Assembly: GCF_014904745.1 (NCBI RefSeq) | Contig: NZ_JACZCS010000009.1 | Span: 1 to 64,000 of the forward strand | Reading direction: 5' to 3' | Length of the DNA: 64,000 nucleotides | Source of the DNA: Oricola nitratireducens | GTDB taxonomy: Bacteria > Pseudomonadota > Alphaproteobacteria > Rhizobiales > Rhizobiaceae | Part shown: positions 54,324 through 62,690 of the stretch, piece by piece | Numbering within the stretch: position 1 is the first letter of the stretch | Layout: the number at the start of each line of letters is the position of its first letter | Program-made: the position numbers and the translations under genes | Notes under the pieces: model-generated | What the model saw: only the letters and a program-made list of their open reading frames with translations | Databases searched by the model: none | Told to the model about the DNA's origin: nothing

Positions 54324-54980
54324 CTACCAGATGGCGGGCAGGCCGATGACCACGAGATGCAGCGCGATCAGCCCTGCAAGAAGGACCGCTGCGGCCAACC
54401 ACCGCAACGGTCCTCCCGCATAGCGGAGATTCACCGGTGGACACAAGCGCTGCCAAGCCTCGACGCCCATGCTGCGCTGGCACCACTTGTCGATCATCAC
54501 CATCCCAAGGACTGCAAAGGCCGCAAATCCCCCGAACATCAGCACGTGCGCAAGATCGCCATTCGGGGCTAGATGCCCCGATGCCCAGAACCCGAGTGCG
54601 GCCAGGATTGGATGCCGCACCAGCCCGACGATGCCGGGACGCGCCGGATCGAATCTTTCATTCCGCCAGCAGCCAAAGGAAAAGGGATGCGGCGTGAACG
54701 CTGACAGTGCAAGGATCAGGACAGCCAGTGTCATCGTCGGCCAAGGTGACGTGGTTCTGCCATTCCGCACGCTTCCAGACCTCGACATATGGCGCGCGTG
54801 CCGCCGCGCCGATCAGCCAGACCAACACTGCTACCGACAGCTCGGAATAAGCCATCCCAAAGCCCGCGCGACCCAGACTGGCCACAAGCCACGGCTTGAC
54901 CGGAGGGCGCACAGGTACGGCGTGGATCAGCAGGAACACCGCAAAGGCGGCGGCATATTCCCCCAGCCTGCCACGCTCAT
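54324..54980 (-). pseudogene. nnrU: nnrU, broken by two frame shifts
   Basis: ATG 54980 overlaps the nnrS stop (ATGA) and opens MSVAGWG, then loses frame in a run of five Gs (54960-54964). One more G would give WGEYAAAFAVFLLIHAVP, the usual NnrU start. A second shift near 54730-54745 separates VEVWKRAEWQNHV from LAVLILALSAFTPHPFSF and the conserved FDPARPGIVGLVRHPILAAL. All parts of a normal 210-220 residue NnrU membrane protein are present across two frames. Decay or sequencing error are both possible. Confidence 0.75.
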
Positions 54981-56197
54981 TCGCCCGCGTTCGGCGCGCG
55001 CATGGGTTGCCGCCCAGCATTGCGCGGGCGCGAAAGGATCGGCCAATAGATTACGGCGAACCCGCCAAAGGCCGCGATCCACGCTCCTGCGGCCAGTTGC
55101 AGGGGCCAGCTTTCCCCTGGCATCAGACCGGCCAGAAGCCGCGCCAGAACCGAAACGATCACCGCCAGATAGACCGCGGTTATAGCCTTGGTCGCGTGCA
55201 AGGCTCGCCCGGCATGGCCAAGGCTCGCCCGCGTCATCACCGCCAGCGTCATCAGCCCCACCGCCCCCGCCATCCAGACATGCTGTGCCGCAGGCCCCAT
55301 TTCGGGAGCGAGCTGCCCCGCCGCGATTGCCAGAAAGCCCAGCGGCACGAAGACGTAGCCCGCGTGCAGGACCCAGACCAGCGCCTCGGCCCCGGTCTGC
55401 ACGCCTTGCCACCGTGCCAGCCGCCAAAGATGGGCAAGCCCGGCTAGGCCACAGGCCACCGCCGTCACCGGACGATCCGGCCCAATGACCCAGAGCGTCA
55501 GTGTGAGGCCCGTCAGCCCCAGCACCGCGCCATCGGCCTTGCCGAAGGGAACCGGCAGCCGCACTGCCTTGCGCTGAGCTAGCCAGTTGCGCGTGAAACT
55601 TGGGACGATGCGCCCGCCGATCAGCGAAATCAGCATTACCGCCGTCGCCAGGCCGATCCGCAGCCCGATGCCTTGCGCGGGATAGCCGCCGCGCGCCTCC
55701 TCCAGATGGAACAGTGCGTTGGCGATGGTCCAGCCCGCCAGCAGTGCCAGCACGGGCATATTCTTCCAGTTGCGCCCCGCGATGATCTCGCGTGCCAGAA
55801 AGGCGGACAGCGCCAACGGCAGTGCCAGGTCCGCCAGTGCAACGGGTAGCGACGGCAGATACGCCGACACGCCCATGGCCACGCGACCCGCGATCCACAG
55901 CCCCACCAGCCCGGCCAGTGGCCAGCCGACAACCGGCAAGCCGCCAGTCCAGTTCGGCACCGCCGTCAGCAAAAAGCCGACAATCACCGCGCCGAGATAG
56001 CCGAACAGCATTTCATGCGCGTGCCAAGAAACGGGATCGAAACCCGTCGGCAAGAGGTCCTTCCCGGCAAGCAGGCAGACCCAGATCACCATCGCCAGCG
56101 CCGCCCAGACGGCCCCAACCAGGAAGAAGGGCCGGAAACCGAAACTCAGGATTGCCGCGCCGGTCCAGGCGCGCATCTTCTCGGCCGAGGTGATCAT
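54977..56197 (-). CDS. nnrS: NnrS family haem-copper membrane protein
   Basis: This 406-residue membrane protein has about 12 helices and the family motifs FGFRPFFLVGAVWAALAM at the N-terminus, WHAHEMLFGYLGAVIVGFLLTAVPNWTG, and GGRIVPSFTRNWL. NnrS counters nitrosative stress, and the histidines in WHAHE are thought to bind haem or copper. Its ATG overlaps the preceding gene by 4 bp; it is seventh in the NO-response operon. Confidence 0.92.
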   Translation of the reverse strand: MITSAEKMRAWTGAAILSFGFRPFFLVGAVWAALAMVIWVCLLAGKDLLPTGFDPVSWHAHEMLFGYLGAVIVGFLLTAVPNWTGGLPVVGWPLAGLVGLWIAGRVAMGVSAYLPSLPVALADLALPLALSAFLAREIIAGRNWKNMPVLALLAGWTIANALFHLEEARGGYPAQGIGLRIGLATAVMLISLIGGRIVPSFTRNWLAQRKAVRLPVPFGKADGAVLGLTGLTLTLWVIGPDRPVTAVACGLAGLAHLWRLARWQGVQTGAEALVWVLHAGYVFVPLGFLAIAAGQLAPEMGPAAQHVWMAGAVGLMTLAVMTRASLGHAGRALHATKAITAVYLAVIVSVLARLLAGLMPGESWPLQLAAGAWIAAFGGFAVIYWPILSRPRNAGRQPMRAPNAGE

Positions 56198-56895
56198 GCG
56201 CCTGACCCCGTTTGCGACCCGGTCTCGGTCACGATGGCATCCATTGCAATGTCGTGTGGCTGAGGAAAGATCGTCGGGATCCGCGCGACCTGAAGCCCGA
56301 CACCGATCACGAACGGGCGAGGACGAAGAACGGCCAGCGTCCGGTCGAAATAACCCCCGCCATAGCCGAGGCGGAAGCCCGCATCGTCCCACCCCACCAC
56401 CGGCGCGAGGGTGACATCGGGCACCATCTCCGGCCCGTCGGCGGGGACGGGGATCTTCCAGAACCCCTGCACCATCCGGCAACCTGGCATCCAGAACCGA
56501 AAAACCAGCGGCGCCGCAGGTGTCACCACCACCGGAAGCGTCACACGCGCGCCTCGCGCGGCAACGCCCTCCAGCCAGTGCCGCAGGTTCAGTTCTGCCT
56601 TGATCGGCCACCAGGCGGAAATCGTCAGCCCGTCGATGCTGCCATAGCGCGCGGTCAGCAGGCGGTCTAGCTGTTCGGCAACGGCCTCTGATGCCTCGTG
56701 CCGCACCGCCACGGGCAGTGCCGACCGCTGGGCAAGAAGCCGCGCGCGTTCGGCCTTGCGCCAGCGCGCCACGTTAGTCGCCTGCTGCTGATCGACCGCA
56801 AGCGGTTCGAAATATGCCGGGCCGATCTCATGCGCGAGACAGGGTGGCGAGGCGTAGCCGCCGATGGCATCCTTCGGTCCGTCCGGGTCGGTCAT
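56194..56895 (-). CDS. 5-formyltetrahydrofolate cyclo-ligase family protein
   Basis: This is a 233-residue protein. ARWRKAERARLLAQRSALP (about 43-61) and AWWPIKAELNLRHWL form the N-terminal part, and GFRLGYGGGYFDRTLAVLRP is the substrate/ATP loop of the cyclo-ligase family. Genes of this family inside nnr clusters are common; the role there is not clear, and it may not be the housekeeping enzyme. Translation is coupled on both sides by ATGA overlaps. Confidence 0.82.
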   Translation of the reverse strand: MTDPDGPKDAIGGYASPPCLAHEIGPAYFEPLAVDQQQATNVARWRKAERARLLAQRSALPVAVRHEASEAVAEQLDRLLTARYGSIDGLTISAWWPIKAELNLRHWLEGVAARGARVTLPVVVTPAAPLVFRFWMPGCRMVQGFWKIPVPADGPEMVPDVTLAPVVGWDDAGFRLGYGGGYFDRTLAVLRPRPFVIGVGLQVARIPTIFPQPHDIAMDAIVTETGSQTGSGA

Positions 56896-57932
56896 GTGGA
56901 CCCTCCCTTTCGTTTTGGCAGAGCCCCGAGTCTAACGAGGCAGCGTTCTGCCTCAGCCATGATGCGCCGGATGCGCTCGGCGGCCGGAACGACATCGCGG
57001 ATCGCGCCGACGCTCTGCCCGGCGAAAAGCGCCATCGCCTCCAGATCGCCCGTTGTGGTTCGCAGCGGGGAGTCGGTGCTGAAGCGCAGCCGCGGCTGGC
57101 CATCCTCATGCGCGATCACCTCGCGCGGCAGGCTGGTCGGGTCATGGCCCAGCAGATCAAACCCAAGCGCCGCAGTCACGCTGTTGGCGATCACGCGCAC
57201 CGCCGCCTGCGGGGGCCAGTTAAGAACGAAGATGTCGGTCAGCACCGTTTCGGAGGCCTGGGCCGCGACCACGCGCTCCTTGTGATAGTCATGGGCGAAG
57301 GATTCGGTCGTGGCCAGAAACGCCGTGCCGCACTGTATGCCCTGCGCCCCCATGGTCAGCGCCGCTGCCAGCCCCGCGCCCGTAGCGATACCACCCGAGG
57401 CGACAACCGGCACCTGTACCTTCCGCAGGATTTTCTCCAGAAGCACGAAAGCGCCGAGGCGGCCATGCACATGTCCCCCCGCCTCGACGCCTTGGGCAAT
57501 CAGCACATCCGCCCCGGCATCCTCGGCCTCGCGCGCGGCCTTGAGGGTGCCCACCTGATACAGAACCCTGCACCCGGCCGATTTCACCCGCGTCACGACT
57601 TCAGGCATGACGTCCCAGAAGAAGGTGAAGTCGGTCACACCCAGATCGATACAGCGGCCGATCTGGCGGTCGAGCAGCCCCGGATCGGTCGCCGCCGGGA
57701 TCAGGTTCACCGCAAAGGTCCGGTCCGTCGCCGCGCGCAGAGCCGCCACCTCACTCGCGATCAGGTCGGGGTCTTCGCGCACCATGCCGAGCATGGCGTA
57801 TCCGCCAGCATTGGCCACGGCCGCCGCCAGTTCCCAGCGCGACACGCCGCCCATGCCCGCGAGCAGGATCGGCACGTCGCATCCGAGGGTGTCGCAGAGC
57901 GGAGTGCGCAGGGCGGTGGGCGATATCGTCAT
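56892..57932 (-). CDS. Nitronate monooxygenase
   Basis: This 346-residue FMN-binding TIM barrel has PILLAGMGGVSRWELAAAVANAGGYAMLG at the N-terminus, VLIAQGVEAGGHVHG and the phosphate loop VPVVASGGIATGAGLAAALTMGAQGIQCGTAFL. Such enzymes oxidise nitronates or similar compounds. Placement in an NO-detoxification operon suggests handling of toxic nitro compounds. ATG 57932 overlaps the DUF488 stop by 4 bp. Confidence 0.88.
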   Translation of the reverse strand: MTISPTALRTPLCDTLGCDVPILLAGMGGVSRWELAAAVANAGGYAMLGMVREDPDLIASEVAALRAATDRTFAVNLIPAATDPGLLDRQIGRCIDLGVTDFTFFWDVMPEVVTRVKSAGCRVLYQVGTLKAAREAEDAGADVLIAQGVEAGGHVHGRLGAFVLLEKILRKVQVPVVASGGIATGAGLAAALTMGAQGIQCGTAFLATTESFAHDYHKERVVAAQASETVLTDIFVLNWPPQAAVRVIANSVTAALGFDLLGHDPTSLPREVIAHEDGQPRLRFSTDSPLRTTTGDLEAMALFAGQSVGAIRDVVPAAERIRRIMAEAERCLVRLGALPKRKGGST

Positions 57933-58312
57933 GGCGCGCCACTCTCCGAAGACAGCCATTCAGCGAGATAGGCGCGCAACACCAGGGCCTGATTGTGTTC
58001 GCGGTCCCTTGCACCATAAAGCAGCGTCACCCGCCCCTTCCGACACCAATCGAGCAACTGCTCGACGGTATCAGGGCTTTCGTCCAATTCGGCTCGATAG
58101 CGTCTGCGGAACTCTTCCCACTTCGCCGGGTCGTGGCCGAACCATTTGCGCAGCTTCGAACTCGGCGCGATCTCCTTGATCCAGTCGTCGTGCTTCAGAT
58201 TTTCCTTCGATACACCGCGCGGCCAGATCCGGTCGATCAGGATGCGTACGGCATCGGAATCGCCGGCCTCGTCATAGGCGCGCGCGATGCGGATACTCGC
58301 GTCGCCGGTCAT
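57929..58312 (-). CDS. DUF488 family protein
   Basis: This 127-residue protein is marked by RILIDRIWPRGVSKENLKHDDWIKEIAPS and KWFGHDPAKWEEFRRRYRAEL, and ends with VTLLYGARDREHNQALVLRAYL, the full length of the family. DUF488 proteins are often found with haem or stress genes, but their biochemical role is not established. It is coupled by ATGA overlaps to both neighbours. Confidence 0.9.
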   Translation of the reverse strand: MTGDASIRIARAYDEAGDSDAVRILIDRIWPRGVSKENLKHDDWIKEIAPSSKLRKWFGHDPAKWEEFRRRYRAELDESPDTVEQLLDWCRKGRVTLLYGARDREHNQALVLRAYLAEWLSSESGAP

Positions 58313-58647
58313 TCCCGCTCCTCGTCGGCCAGCAGATCGAGCGTCTTGACGGAATGGGCAAAGGCCGCGCCGGCGCGCATCTCGGCCGCAACCCAGATCG
58401 CCTCCATGATCTGCGCCGAGTTGGCGCCGGCGCGACCGGCGGCCTTGACATGTCCCTCGATGCACCAGGGGCACTGCGTTACATGCGCAACCGCCACGGC
58501 GATGAGTTGCTTGGTGCGCGTATCCAGCGCGCCCTCCGCGAACACCGCCTTCGAGAACGCCTGAAAAGCAGCGTCGGCATCGGGGGACAGTGCGCGGCGA
58601 CGCTCGGCATGGGCGCGGGTGGCTTTGGGGAAGCAAAAACCGGTCAT
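58309..58647 (-). CDS. Carboxymuconolactone decarboxylase/AhpD-like protein
   Basis: This 112-residue alpha-helical protein has the AhpD-type redox pair CPWC in VTQCPWCIEGHVKAAGRAG. Members act as peroxidase-associated thiol proteins. ATG 58647 overlaps the hemerythrin stop by 4 bp. It probably supports repair or reduction in the NO-stress operon. Confidence 0.88.
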   Translation of the reverse strand: MTGFCFPKATRAHAERRRALSPDADAAFQAFSKAVFAEGALDTRTKQLIAVAVAHVTQCPWCIEGHVKAAGRAGANSAQIMEAIWVAAEMRAGAAFAHSVKTLDLLADEERE

Positions 58648-59135
58648 GGGAGCACCTGAGGGGTGGCAGGCTCGCATAGTGGGAACAGCACGTCATTTTC
58701 CAGCCGCACATGCGACTCAAGATCATCGATGAATCCCGCAAGTCCTTCATAAAGCGCGGTCCAGGAACGGCATGCGCCCGCGGGCAGCGTAAGGTTGTCG
58801 GTGAGAAGACGGATACGCGCGATCTCGGCGCCGTGGTCGTCATGATCGGACCGCATCGCCGCGATCGGATTTTCGATCCCCGCCATTCTGCCGCGGCGGA
58901 TCGCGGGAAACAGCATCAGCTCCTCTTTTTTCATATGCACTTCAAGTTCGCCAATCAATCGCTGCAGCAGCTCGCCCAGACCGGCGGGTACGCCCGCGGC
59001 ACCGCCATGGACCCTCTCGACCTTCAGCGCCAGCGCCGCGAGGTTCGGCAATTGTTCGCGGTGAGTCCGGTGATAGCGCGTCTCGATATAGCGGGTCAGT
59101 TCTGCCGGATCGGTCAATTGAACAGCTTGTGTCAT
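58644..59135 (-). CDS. Hemerythrin-like di-iron protein, YtfE/DnrN-like
   Basis: This 163-residue four-helix protein has diiron ligands in YHRTHREQLP (helix 1), EVHMKKEELMLFPAI (helix 2), MRSDHDDHGAEI and HVRLENDVLFPL (helix 4). It lacks the N-terminal Cys domain of full-length YtfE. Such proteins repair or trap iron-NO damage. It begins 21 bp after the truncated haemoglobin gene and starts the run of ATGA-coupled genes. Confidence 0.88.
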   Translation of the reverse strand: MTQAVQLTDPAELTRYIETRYHRTHREQLPNLAALALKVERVHGGAAGVPAGLGELLQRLIGELEVHMKKEELMLFPAIRRGRMAGIENPIAAMRSDHDDHGAEIARIRLLTDNLTLPAGACRSWTALYEGLAGFIDDLESHVRLENDVLFPLCEPATPQVLP

Positions 59136-59156
59136 GTCAGCCTCCTATCGCTGCGG

Positions 59157-59615
59157 TCAAAGTCTCGGGATGACGGCTTCGCTGTCGCGCGCCGCGTCCT
59201 CGATGGCGAAATTCAGCGACCGCGCGATGCGCTCGGCGCGCTCGACGACATGGGCGGCGCCCGCGGGCGGGCAGGTTTCGGTGGCGGTCTCGCGGAACAG
59301 GTCCAGCCATCGCTCGAAATGGGCCCACGTCACCGGCAGGCGCACGTGTTTAACCACGGGTGATCCGTGATAGCAGCCAGTCATCAGCGCCACCGAGGAC
59401 CAGAAATCGACCATCCGCGCAAGGTGCGGATCCCAATCGGCGATGCGCTCGGCGAAGACCGGCCCCAGCACCGGATCGGCGCGCACCTTGTCATAAAAGC
59501 GATGGACAAGTGCCGTCAGCCGGACCTCGTCCAGACCAGTCTTGGCCATGAGTTCGGCTGTGAGCGCCGGGCGGGCCGAGCGGATGGACGAAAGGGGAGA
59601 AGCATCGTGCGCCAT
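59157..59615 (-). CDS. Group III truncated haemoglobin
   Basis: This 152-residue globin has LTALVHRFYDKVRADPVLGPVFAERI (helices B-E), MVDFWSSVALMTGCYHGSPVVKH (with the FWSS motif) and the proximal histidine region in HVRLPVTWAHFERWL. The family handles NO or oxygen chemistry. It is first gene of the nnrS operon and diverges from nsrR, with an NsrR-type operator in the gap. Confidence 0.9.
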   Translation of the reverse strand: MAHDASPLSSIRSARPALTAELMAKTGLDEVRLTALVHRFYDKVRADPVLGPVFAERIADWDPHLARMVDFWSSVALMTGCYHGSPVVKHVRLPVTWAHFERWLDLFRETATETCPPAGAAHVVERAERIARSLNFAIEDAARDSEAVIPRL

Positions 59616-59660
59616 AGCGGGGTCCAGATGATCGGGGTTGCATTCACGTCTAGTCCTGTT

Positions 59661-59683
59661 AATAGGTATTGTAAATACTCATT
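59661..59683. promoter_or_regulatory. NsrR-type palindromic operator
   Basis: AATAGGTATT-N3-AATACTCATT gives 10-base arms matching at 8 of 10 positions. This is close in spacing and AT-rich arms to NsrR operators. It lies in the 88-bp gap between the divergent haemoglobin and nsrR genes, 20 bp before the nsrR start, which fits repression of both units and relief by NO. Confidence 0.6.
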
Positions 59684-59703
59684 ACATCGGAGCCCGGGCG
59701 GCA

Positions 59704-60126
59704 ATGCGCCTCACCTCATTTACGGATTACGGCCTTCGGATGCTGATGCGCATGGCCAGCGCACCGGACCGTGCATTCTCAACCGCCGAATTGGCTGAGG
59801 AGTTCGGCCTCTCGCGCAACCATCTGACCAAGATCATGCAGCGCCTGGCGCAGGGCGGGATCGTCGCCACCCGGCGTGGCGGCGGCGGCGGCGCGACGCT
59901 GGCCCGTCCGCCACAGGTGGTGAGCCTCGGCGCAGTGGTGCGCCTGCTAGAAGAGGGGCAGGCGCTGGTCGAGTGTTTCGGGGCCGATGGCGGTGACTGC
60001 ACGATCACCGGCTGCTGCCGCCTGAAGGCGCGATTGCGCAGTGCCGAGGCCGCCTTCCTTGCCAGTCTCGACCGCGCGACCCTGGCTGACATTGCGCTGC
60101 CGCAGTTGGAAGGTTCCCCGGCATGA
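59704..60126 (+). CDS. nsrR: Rrf2-family NO-sensing repressor
   Basis: This 140-residue protein has an N-terminal winged HTH (MRLTSFTDYGLRMLMRMAS, FSTAELAEEFGLSRNHLTKIMQRL). Cys91, Cys99 and Cys104/105 are available to ligate the iron-sulfur cluster, in the CxxxxxxxxCxxxxC(C)RL region typical of NsrR. NO destroys the cluster and relieves repression. ATG 59704 fits the family start, so upstream in-frame sequence is excluded. It is 22 bp upstream of ccoN, probably cotranscribed. Confidence 0.9.
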   Translation: MRLTSFTDYGLRMLMRMASAPDRAFSTAELAEEFGLSRNHLTKIMQRLAQGGIVATRRGGGGGATLARPPQVVSLGAVVRLLEEGQALVECFGADGGDCTITGCCRLKARLRSAEAAFLASLDRATLADIALPQLEGSPA

Positions 60127-60148
60127 CCAAGATGCAAGGAACGCTTCC

Positions 60149-61780
60149 ATGATCCGCTCCCTCAGCATCCCCGAGCGTCAGGTCGCCCTTGCCCTCTCGG
60201 TGGCCCTCGCCCTTCTGGGCCTTGCGATGGCTGCAGCGGCGCGGCACGGGGCGATGGCCGTGCACGGCGCAATGGCGATGGCGCTTGGTCTGGCCCTGTT
60301 GTTTGCCCTCGGCGGGGCGCTTTACGATCCCGATGCCCCGGCCGATCGCGCCCGGCGCTATTATGACGAACCGACCCGCTTCGGCATCGTCATGACGCTG
60401 TGCTGGGCGTTGATCGGCATGGGTGTCGGCGTCTGGGTGGCGGCACTGCTTTATTGGCCAGAGGCCACGCCGCCCTGGCCCGCGACCAGCTTCGGCCGCC
60501 TGCGCCCGGTTCACACCACGAGCGTTATCTTCGGCTTTGGCGGCAATGCGCTCATTGCGACCTCGTTCCATGTTCTGCAACGCACGTCGCGCGCACGGCT
60601 CGCAGATGCGATCAGCCCCTGGATGGTGCTTATCGGCTTCAACCTGTTCTGCGCCTGGGCGGTGACGGGCTATCTGATGGGATCGACCCAGTCGAAGGAA
60701 TACGCCGAGGCCGAATGGTATGCCGATATCTGGCTTGTGGTGATCTGGGTCACGTATTTCGTGCTTTACCTGCGCACGCTCGCCCGTCGGGCCGAGCCGC
60801 ATATCTATGTCGCCAACTGGTACTACATGGCCTTCATTCTGGTCGTGGCGATGCTGCACATCGTCAACAACATCGCGCTGCCGGTCAGCCTTGCGGGGGC
60901 CAAATCCTTCACCATCTGGGCCGGCGTGCAGGATGCGATGGTGCAGTGGTGGTATGGGCACAACGCGGTCGCCTTCTTCCTGACCGCGGGATTTCTGGGG
61001 ATGCTCTACTATTTTCTGCCCGTCCGCTCGGGGCGGCCGATCTGGTCTTATCGTCTCTCGATCGTCAGCTTCTGGGGCATCGTCTTTTTCTACATCTGGG
61101 TGGGATCGCATCACCTGCACTACACCGCGCTGCCCTATTGGGTGCAGACGCTGGGGATGACCTTCTCGGTCATGCTGCTGGTGCCAAGCTGGGCCTCGGC
61201 GGGCAACGCCATCGCCACGCTGAACGGCGCCTGGCACAAGGTGCGCGACGACGCCACGCTGCGTTTCATGTTCGTCGCGGCAGTGTTTTACGGACTGTCG
61301 ACATTCGAGGGCTCGTTCCTCGCGATCCGCCCCGTGAACTCGCTGTCGCATTACACCGACTGGACTGTAGGGCACGTTCATTCCGGAACGCTGGGTTGGG
61401 TGGCGATGATCATCTTCGGTGCGATCTACACACTGGTGCCGCAGCTTTGGGGACGAGAGACGATGGCCTGGCCGCGCGCGGTCGAATGGCACTTCTGGCT
61501 CGCGGTGACAGGCACGCTGATCTACGTCGTCTCGATGTGGAACGCGGGCATTACGCAAGGTCTAATGTGGCGCACCTATGATGCCAATGGCGCGCTCAGC
61601 TACAGCTTCCTGCAATCGGTTCAGGCAATGGCACCCTATTACCTGCTGCGCACGATCGGCGGCGCGCTGTTCCTGACCGGTGCTGTGATCTGCGCTCTGA
61701 ACTGCCGGGCAACGATGCGCGCTGCGTCTGAAGGGGCCACGGCCACGGATCGCCCACTTGCCCCCCAGCCAGCGGAGTGA
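60149..61780 (+). CDS. ccoN: cbb3-type cytochrome c oxidase subunit I
   Basis: This 543-residue membrane protein of about 14 helices carries the haem-copper core of a high-affinity terminal oxidase. VQWWYGHNAVAFFLTAGFLGMLYYFLP holds a copper ligand and the catalytic tyrosine region, and VGSHHLHYT contains further copper and haem ligands. AAGGA precedes ATG 60149. It starts the ccoNOQP set downstream of NsrR, not Fnr or FixLJ, so this oxidase is probably switched on with NO or low oxygen. Confidence 0.93.
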   Translation: MIRSLSIPERQVALALSVALALLGLAMAAAARHGAMAVHGAMAMALGLALLFALGGALYDPDAPADRARRYYDEPTRFGIVMTLCWALIGMGVGVWVAALLYWPEATPPWPATSFGRLRPVHTTSVIFGFGGNALIATSFHVLQRTSRARLADAISPWMVLIGFNLFCAWAVTGYLMGSTQSKEYAEAEWYADIWLVVIWVTYFVLYLRTLARRAEPHIYVANWYYMAFILVVAMLHIVNNIALPVSLAGAKSFTIWAGVQDAMVQWWYGHNAVAFFLTAGFLGMLYYFLPVRSGRPIWSYRLSIVSFWGIVFFYIWVGSHHLHYTALPYWVQTLGMTFSVMLLVPSWASAGNAIATLNGAWHKVRDDATLRFMFVAAVFYGLSTFEGSFLAIRPVNSLSHYTDWTVGHVHSGTLGWVAMIIFGAIYTLVPQLWGRETMAWPRAVEWHFWLAVTGTLIYVVSMWNAGITQGLMWRTYDANGALSYSFLQSVQAMAPYYLLRTIGGALFLTGAVICALNCRATMRAASEGATATDRPLAPQPAE

Positions 61781-62517
61781 CCCGGATGCTGCGCCTTCAC
61801 TACAATTTGGAAAAACTGTCGATGGGGCTGGTTGTGGGGATCATCGTCGCCGCCTCCATCGGCGGTGCGGTCGAGATCGCGCCACTTTTCACAATCGACG
61901 AGACTGTCGCCATTCCCGATGACCTGCGCCCACAGACGCCGCTGGAACTGGCGGGGCGCGAGATCTTCATCCGCGAGGGCTGCTATGCCTGTCACAGCCA
62001 GATGGTGCGCCATCTGGCCGATGAGATCGACCGCTACGGGCCCTATTCGCTGGCGGCCGAATCCGCCTACGACCATCCGATGCTCTGGGGTTCCAAGCGC
62101 ACGGGGCCTGATCTGGCGCGGCTTGGTGGCAAATATTCCGATGCCTGGCATGTGGCGCATCTGATCAATCCGCGCGCGGTTGCCCCGACCTCGATCATGC
62201 CGGCTTATCCTTGGCTGACCGCCCGACTCGATACGGACATCCTGTCCGCCGAACTGGCGACGCTCGCGCTTCTCGGTGTTCCGTATTCGGAGGATATGGT
62301 CGCCAACGCGGGCCGTGACGCGCTGGCCCAGTCGCGGCCCGACAGCGACGGCGCGGCCAATGTCACCGAGCGCTATGGCGAGACGGTGGCCATTCGCGCC
62401 TTCGACGGCGACACCTCGCGGCTGACCGAGATGGATGCGCTTGTCGCTTATCTGCAATCGCTGGGGACGCTGACCAGGGCCGCCTACGAGACACTTGGGC
62501 AGGAGGCGGCACGATGA
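61777..62517 (+). CDS. ccoO: cbb3-type oxidase subunit II, monohaem cytochrome c
   Basis: This 246-residue protein has an N-terminal membrane anchor (SMGLVVGIIVAASIGGAVEI) and one CYACH haem c site at about residues 69-73, the canonical CcoO position. I use GTG 61777 because it overlaps the ccoN stop by 4 bp, matching the coupling seen at every other junction of the operon; ATG 61786 is the alternative. It donates electrons to CcoN. Confidence 0.92.
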   Translation: MTRMLRLHYNLEKLSMGLVVGIIVAASIGGAVEIAPLFTIDETVAIPDDLRPQTPLELAGREIFIREGCYACHSQMVRHLADEIDRYGPYSLAAESAYDHPMLWGSKRTGPDLARLGGKYSDAWHVAHLINPRAVAPTSIMPAYPWLTARLDTDILSAELATLALLGVPYSEDMVANAGRDALAQSRPDSDGAANVTERYGETVAIRAFDGDTSRLTEMDALVAYLQSLGTLTRAAYETLGQEAAR

Positions 62518-62690
62518 GTCATGGCACCCTCGTAATCATAGCCAAGACATTCGGCCTGATCTGGCTGATGGGTTTCTTCCTGATCGTCGTCGTGCTGGCC
62601 TACCGCCCCTCGGCCCGCGCCGCGCAAGAGCGCGCAGCGCGCTCGATCCTGCCCGACTGCGCCGCGCGGCAACCGGAGCATTGGACATGA
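62514..62690 (+). CDS. ccoQ: cbb3-type oxidase CcoQ subunit, short
   Basis: This 58-residue protein has one membrane helix (AKTFGLIWLMGFFLIVVVLAY) and a basic cytoplasmic tail, RPSARAAQERAARSI. That size and layout match CcoQ, which stabilises the complex. It overlaps ccoO and ccoP by 4 bp each. Confidence 0.88.
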   Translation: MSHGTLVIIAKTFGLIWLMGFFLIVVVLAYRPSARAAQERAARSILPDCAARQPEHWT

